NCBI RefSeq assembly: GCF_009866805.1
Contig: NZ_SIZW01000040.1
Coordinates: forward strand, 310,001 to 374,000
Reading direction: 5' to 3'
Length of the DNA stretch: 64,000 bases
DNA from: Schauerella aestuarii
Lineage (GTDB): Bacteria; Pseudomonadota; Gammaproteobacteria; Burkholderiales; Burkholderiaceae_B
Part shown: one piece after another, positions 59,754 through 64,000 of the stretch
How the letters are laid out: the number at the start of each line of letters is the position of its first letter
Numbering within the stretch: position 1 is the first letter of the stretch
Position numbers and translations under genes: made by a program
The notes under the pieces: generated by a model
The model's input: the letters and a program-made list of their open reading frames with translations, nothing else
Database searches by the model: none
Told to the model about the DNA's origin: nothing

Positions 59754-61658
59754 TTACTGCAATTTGAGGCGCGTGTTGCCGATCAGGAGATCGCGATCCG
59801 TTCGAGGCGCGGTGCGTACGGCCCCGGCTGCGATGCGTGCCGATAGCGCGGAGACCCCTTCATCTGGCGGCGATCCGTCATCCGTCTTGGCCACCGCCAC
59901 GTCGAAGCCGTCAAAGCCCTCGATGCCCTCCGCACGCGCTAGGGTCCCACTACGCTCCCACGTGCCCGATTTGTTTTTCGTGAACACGCGGAAAATCTCG
60001 GCAATGCGGGGACGTGAAACGCCAGGCACGTACAGGATCAGGTCCTCGCGGCCTGTGCCGGACAGGTCTGCAAAAATAACGCTGCAATGCGGTGGCTTGG
60101 TGGCGGCATCGGGGCGGTTGGCCATATCGATGCAACCATCCACATCGGAGAAATAGTCGCCCTCAACCGCTGGCCACCAGTCGTCAGGCACGGTTCTTCC
60201 AGCAGGAAACACCGTCATCGCCGGCATGGCGCGTACTTTCGGCCGGCGATCCGAGTCGCTGATGTATTCTCCGGCCAACGATCGTTTGGCCAGTTCGGCA
60301 ATTCTGGGATCGCGTTCGTTTGCCGCGCCTGCTGCCAATCGTTGCAAGGCATCGCGTCCATATTGATCGGTTTGCGATCGCAGCAGTCCAAACTCGAAAT
60401 CTTCGAGAGCCAGGCGGCCATCGATCAATCGCTGCGTCTGGCTTTCGGCCGAGATGCGGCGGGGATCCAGAAGCGACGTATTCAGCGCCGTCAAAACGGC
60501 TAACGCGGCAAAGGCCGCCACGTAATTGGTGCGTGCCAGGATGGCGTGAAACCGCGTGGCACGCAGCGCCGCGCACAGATAACCCAAACTGTAGATCACC
60601 GCCAGCAGCGCTGCAAAGGCCGCCCAGATCCGCGATACGGTCCATCCGTACTGGTCGACGCGCACGCCCACGTTATAGAGCGCCAATCCGGCGAGCGGCA
60701 GCAAGCAGTACAGGCTCCAGCGCAACACGCGTTGCAGGCGCGGGCCGAAGGGGGCGGTGTCGCCGCCATCCTGCCATGTTGCGTTGACCAACTTGATCCA
60801 CACGCCGGAAAACCCGATCAGCACGCCCGCCGAGAGCGTCCCCGCACGTAATCCAAATGCGAGTTGTGCAAGCAAGGCGACGGCAAACGTCACACCCAGC
60901 ACGCTGGCCAACGGCAGCATCCAGGCACTCAGCGTAAGCCACGAACGCTGCAGCACCGTGGCCAATTGCGGGCGGCGTTGAATCCCGATCAGCGTGACGG
61001 CGAAGGCCACCGGCATGGCGGCCAGCCAGAACACGGTTTCGCCGAACAGACTTTCCAGGAACGTCATGCCGATCATGGCAAACATCTTCGCGCCCAGATA
61101 GATCAATGTAAGCACACACATCGACAGGGCGCCCGCCAGAACGCCTTGCACCGCAATGCGCCAGGCTGCGCGAAAGACCTGCGGGTAGTTGCCCAGCGGC
61201 TGCCTGCTATCGAAGGCGCTGATCAAGGGTAGAAGGATGAAGCCCAGCATCGCGGTGAGTACGGTCGTGCCCATGAGCTCATAGCCCACCATGGATGCGC
61301 GCTGCTCGATCGGGGGCAGATTGCCCAGCGGGATCAGGCTGAGCGCACTCAGCCCCGGCAACGCCACGCCGTAAATGACGAGCGCCAGGGTCCAGCGCGT
61401 GCGCGATCGCATATCCGCCAGCATGGCGATCGCCAGTGGCAGCAGCCAGGACCAGTGCAACGGAAACGCCAGTATCCATCGCTGTGCCCAAGGTATTTTC
61501 GCGGTCGTCAGTATGCTGTGATAAATCACGGCCAGGATGGCAGCGGCAATGCCGCAGATTAAAACGATCTTGTCCGAGCGGCCCCAGGCAGTAGGGAGGC
61601 GCGATGGCGGAGCGGCGTCGAGCGGGTCGAGCGGCGGCAGCGGTTGCGAAGGCGTCAC
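59754..61658 (-). CDS. DUF4153-like multi-pass membrane protein
   Basis: A 634-residue protein. The N-terminal two thirds contain about twelve membrane segments, matching DUF4153. The last third (from about 420) is a soluble domain with DDWWPAVEGDYFSDVDGCIDMANRP and VIFADLSGTGREDLILYVPG, probably periplasmic or cytosolic and of unknown role. It starts at GTG without a good ribosome site; no ATG lies near. It is divergent from a Nudix gene. Confidence 0.8.
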   Translation of the reverse strand: MTPSQPLPPLDPLDAAPPSRLPTAWGRSDKIVLICGIAAAILAVIYHSILTTAKIPWAQRWILAFPLHWSWLLPLAIAMLADMRSRTRWTLALVIYGVALPGLSALSLIPLGNLPPIEQRASMVGYELMGTTVLTAMLGFILLPLISAFDSRQPLGNYPQVFRAAWRIAVQGVLAGALSMCVLTLIYLGAKMFAMIGMTFLESLFGETVFWLAAMPVAFAVTLIGIQRRPQLATVLQRSWLTLSAWMLPLASVLGVTFAVALLAQLAFGLRAGTLSAGVLIGFSGVWIKLVNATWQDGGDTAPFGPRLQRVLRWSLYCLLPLAGLALYNVGVRVDQYGWTVSRIWAAFAALLAVIYSLGYLCAALRATRFHAILARTNYVAAFAALAVLTALNTSLLDPRRISAESQTQRLIDGRLALEDFEFGLLRSQTDQYGRDALQRLAAGAANERDPRIAELAKRSLAGEYISDSDRRPKVRAMPAMTVFPAGRTVPDDWWPAVEGDYFSDVDGCIDMANRPDAATKPPHCSVIFADLSGTGREDLILYVPGVSRPRIAEIFRVFTKNKSGTWERSGTLARAEGIEGFDGFDVAVAKTDDGSPPDEGVSALSARIAAGAVRTAPRTDRDLLIGNTRLKLQ

Positions 61659-61823
61659 GTGAAGGGATTACCGTGGATGAAAAGAGGTCGGGCGTTTATA
61701 CAGGATTCGCCATCGATCATCGGCATCGTTGAGATTTTGAAACCTTTGCCGTTGCGCTTGCACCCCGGCCGGTCTGGCGCAACGTCTACACTGAGGCTGG
61801 ATGATCAGGAAGGACAAGACCCG

Positions 61824-62264
61824 ATGTGGAATGGACCGGCGTTCGATGGCGCCAAGATCGCGTTGCTGTGCGGCGCACACGTATTGACCTATCTTCGCGA
61901 CGATAAAGACGGGATTCCGTATCGGGGCATGTGGGATCTGGCCGGCGGCGGGCGCGAGGGTGACGAGTCGCCCATTGCGTGTGCGCTGCGCGAAACCCGC
62001 GAGGAGTTTGGATTGATCGTCGATCCGGAGCGTGTAGTGTGGGAGCGCTTGCACGCGCCGCTCGAGGCGGGCGGTCTGGGCAGCTATTTTTTTGTGGCCC
62101 GCATCGAGCAGGAGGCGGTTGACGCCATCAAGTTTGGCGAAGAAGGGCAGCGCTGGTCGCTGATGCCGATCAATGCGTTTCTGAAGGAAGTGAACGCTGT
62201 GCCGCATTTGAAATCACGTCTGGCCGCCTACATGCTCGGCATGGCGATGCAGGCGGCGCGCTGA
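61824..62264 (+). CDS. Nudix hydrolase
   Basis: A 146-residue Nudix-fold protein. The box GGGREGDESPIACALRETREEFGL carries G-x5-E-x7-RE-x-x-EE-x-G with the full catalytic set, and the rest of the protein matches the small single-domain type. No zinc ribbon, unlike the other Nudix gene in the window. Substrate not readable. ATG at 61824 has AGGA upstream; a frame starting further 5' overlaps the DUF4153-like gene. Confidence 0.85.
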   Translation: MWNGPAFDGAKIALLCGAHVLTYLRDDKDGIPYRGMWDLAGGGREGDESPIACALRETREEFGLIVDPERVVWERLHAPLEAGGLGSYFFVARIEQEAVDAIKFGEEGQRWSLMPINAFLKEVNAVPHLKSRLAAYMLGMAMQAAR

Positions 62265-62375
62265 TCCGACGCGCGATCTACGCCGCGCAGTTCAAACATT
62301 GTTGAAACAGCGCGCTTCAGCGCGCTTCACGCACGCCAAGGCAACGCGGCTGAAGCAAAGGAAACGCGACGCGAC

Positions 62376-62876
62376 TCAACAGCTTCGCTGATCAGGATCA
62401 TTCCATCGGCGGCCGATCGAACGGAGGTAAGCGGCGAGATACACCGCTTCATCCTCGTAGAGATGCCGGCAGCGCAGCGCGAGGCAGTCGGACGGCGACT
62501 GTGCCGCCACGACCACTCCCGCTTGCCATACCTGAATCTGCCCGAGGCGCGAAAGATCGAACTGCGCGCCAACGGCTGCGAGCCGGACGAGATCGACGGA
62601 TGGATGCAGCGTGCAGACCTCGTAGCGCACGTCATTGGGCGCGTGTGGCGAGACGACGAGATCGGGTGCGCTGCCTTGTGCGGGAAACGTAATGTCGCGC
62701 CCGACGTCGATCAGACGCCTGCGCGAGCCTGGGGGCGAGCCGCACAGAAACAGCGCTTTGACGGGCGGCAGGGTGATGACGTCGGGAACTGCGCGTGCCG
62801 GCGCCGCTGCAGGTGTGTTGACGCTGGTGCGGCGGAACGCGGATAACGCCGTCATGGCGCGAGCGATGAACATCAT
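62376..62876 (-). CDS. Hypothetical protein, possibly exported
   Basis: A 166-residue frame with an N-terminus that could be a weak signal (MMFIARAMTALSAF), then SPHAPNDVRYEVCTLHPSVDLVRLAAVGAQFDLSRLGQIQVW and a Cys/Tyr-rich end (CLALRCRHLYEDEAVYLAAYLRSIGRRW). I know no family for it. No ribosome site is visible and an antisense frame is also open, so it is only moderately supported. Confidence 0.45.
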   Translation of the reverse strand: MMFIARAMTALSAFRRTSVNTPAAAPARAVPDVITLPPVKALFLCGSPPGSRRRLIDVGRDITFPAQGSAPDLVVSPHAPNDVRYEVCTLHPSVDLVRLAAVGAQFDLSRLGQIQVWQAGVVVAAQSPSDCLALRCRHLYEDEAVYLAAYLRSIGRRWNDPDQRSC

Positions 62877-63004
62877 GAGCGAAGCGCGCGTATCGCGTTT
62901 CCGCCTGCACCAGGTTCAGGCCGAAGGACCGTCGCGCGTTGAGTTGAGACACGCGCAATCTATCGCGATATCGGCCCGGAAATCGCCGTTACCGTGCGGC
63001 GTTT

Positions 63005-64000
63005 TCAACTGGACTTGAGATCTGGGCGGCTGAGGCCGAGATGGCCGCGAAGCGTGCTCGCGTCGTACTCGGTACGAAAGAGTCCGCGGCGTTGCAGCAC
63101 CGGCACCACGTGATCCACGAAATCCTCGATCGAGCCGGGCAAGCTCGGCGGCATCAGATTGAAGCCGTCGGCGGCCTCGTTGCGAAACCACGTTTCCATG
63201 CGGTCGGCGATCTGCTCGGGCGTGCCCACCATCGTGCAATGCCCGCCGCCGGCGGCAAGCCGGCCCAGCAATTGGCGCACGGTGGGCTGCTCGGTTTCGA
63301 TGATGCGCAAGATCGTGCCGTAGCGACCTTGCGGGCCTTTGAACTCGTGCATCGGCGGCAGTTTCGGCACCGGCGCATCGAGCTCCCACTGGCTGCAATC
63401 CTGTGCGGTAAAGGTCGACAACTGGCGCAGTGAGGCGTCCGCGGGCAGCAGCACATCCAGTTCACGCTGCTTGGCTTGCGCTTCGGCCTCCGTTGAGCCC
63501 ACGTAAGTGACCAGGCCCGGCATGATGGGCACCGGGTCGTGCCGACCGGCTTCCCGTACGCGCCGCTTGATATCGCGGTAGTAAGCCTGCGCGGCGGCCA
63601 TGTCATAGGCCACGGCATAAATCGCCTCGGCGCGGCGCGCGGCCAGATCGCGGCCCTGATCCGAAGCGCCCGCCTGAAACAGCACGGGATGGCCTTGCGG
63701 CATGCGGGGCACGGTCAACGGGCCATCGACGCGAAAGTGCTCGCCATGATGATCGATCGCCCGCACGCGATCGGGATGGGCGTAGTCGCCGCCCCGATCG
63801 TGCAGCAGCGCATCGTCGGTCCACGAGTCCCACAGCGCGATGACGGCATCCACAAACTCTTCGGCGCGCGCATAGCGCCACGCGTGCTCGGGCATCGCGT
63901 CGTAGCCGTGGTTGCGGGCCTCCGCATCGAACATGGACGTGACCACGTTCCAGCCCATGCGGCCATGGGAAATATGGTCGAGCGACGCCATCAGGCGTGC
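63005..64000 (-). CDS. LLM-class flavin-dependent monooxygenase (NtaA/SnaA/DszA type), partial
   Basis: The 3' part of a gene whose start lies beyond the window's right edge; about 331 residues are present and roughly 100 are missing. ARLMASLDHISHGRMGWNVVTS and EFVDAVIALWDSW fit the FMNH2-dependent NtaA/DszA-type monooxygenases, which oxidise sulfur, nitrilotriacetate or similar compounds. HPVLFQAGASDQGRDLAARRAEAIYAVAYD and GTPEQIADRMETWFRNEAADGFNLMPPSLPGSIEDFVDHVVPVLQRRG are also typical. Substrate unknown. Confidence 0.92.
   Translation of the reverse strand, partial: ARLMASLDHISHGRMGWNVVTSMFDAEARNHGYDAMPEHAWRYARAEEFVDAVIALWDSWTDDALLHDRGGDYAHPDRVRAIDHHGEHFRVDGPLTVPRMPQGHPVLFQAGASDQGRDLAARRAEAIYAVAYDMAAAQAYYRDIKRRVREAGRHDPVPIMPGLVTYVGSTEAEAQAKQRELDVLLPADASLRQLSTFTAQDCSQWELDAPVPKLPPMHEFKGPQGRYGTILRIIETEQPTVRQLLGRLAAGGGHCTMVGTPEQIADRMETWFRNEAADGFNLMPPSLPGSIEDFVDHVVPVLQRRGLFRTEYDASTLRGHLGLSRPDLKSS

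Overview
This is a 64 kb stretch of bacterial chromosome, high in GC, with genes densely packed on both strands and almost entirely housekeeping in content. Three things point to Burkholderiales, most likely family Alcaligenaceae (Bordetella/Achromobacter relatives). One is an orphan Bug/TctC-type binding protein. Another is the neighbourhood trxB / ftsK-lolA-(lactonase)-rarA-serS. The third is the heat-shock cluster hrcA-hemH-grpE-(thioredoxin-like)-dnaK-dnaJ, together with the DUF1841-icd and bamE/fur pairs. That placement is inferred from gene content and was not computed.

Layout. 0-12.5 kb: galU, a BepA-like periplasmic M48 protease, a YheT-type hydrolase, AzlC/AzlD amino-acid exporter subunits, an RhlE-like helicase, a CinA-type protein, an IclR regulator, a Bug binding protein, and a phasin whose promoter carries a PhaR-like motif. 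12.6-17.5 kb: pyrD, the two N-degron aminoacyl transferases bpt and aat, a Nudix hydrolase, then tRNA-Cys and two tRNA-Gly genes. 17.7-23.6 kb: murB, dapB, bamE facing fur, recN, nadK. 23.7-30.1 kb: the chaperone cluster. Two clear sigma-32-type promoters drive grpE and dnaK, and no CIRCE operator was seen although hrcA is present. 30-41.9 kb: a two-domain M16 peptidase, a VWA/MoxR pair, two small cytochromes c, DUF1841, icd, a membrane-anchored Mrr-like protein with a degenerate active site, cbpA-cbpM and a LysR regulator.

42-49 kb is the most accessory-looking part. It holds a FAD hydroxylase with a 15-bp repeat at its 3' end, a porin, and a two-subunit sodium:solute symporter. The symporter lies behind a long intergenic region with an NtrC-like palindrome and several strong hairpins, and its large subunit carries an EF-hand-like loop. 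An SMR transporter and a Smr-domain protein follow. 49-57.5 kb: trxB facing ftsK-lolA across only 34 bp, a beta-propeller lactonase, rarA, serS and a DUF1488-like protein. 57.5-64 kb: small secreted proteins, DUF427, a DUF4153-like membrane protein, a second Nudix protein, a hypothetical gene, and the 3' part of an LLM flavin monooxygenase that runs off the right edge.

I found no CRISPR array, transposase, prophage or classical defence island, and no clearly new multi-gene system. The least explained signals are the structured symporter leader with its NtrC-like site, the predicted inactive membrane Mrr-like protein, the stop-containing 15-bp repeat, and the repeats around the phasin promoter. 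Start codons were chosen by family length and ribosome binding sites. All domain calls come from reading the sequences and motifs, not from database searches.
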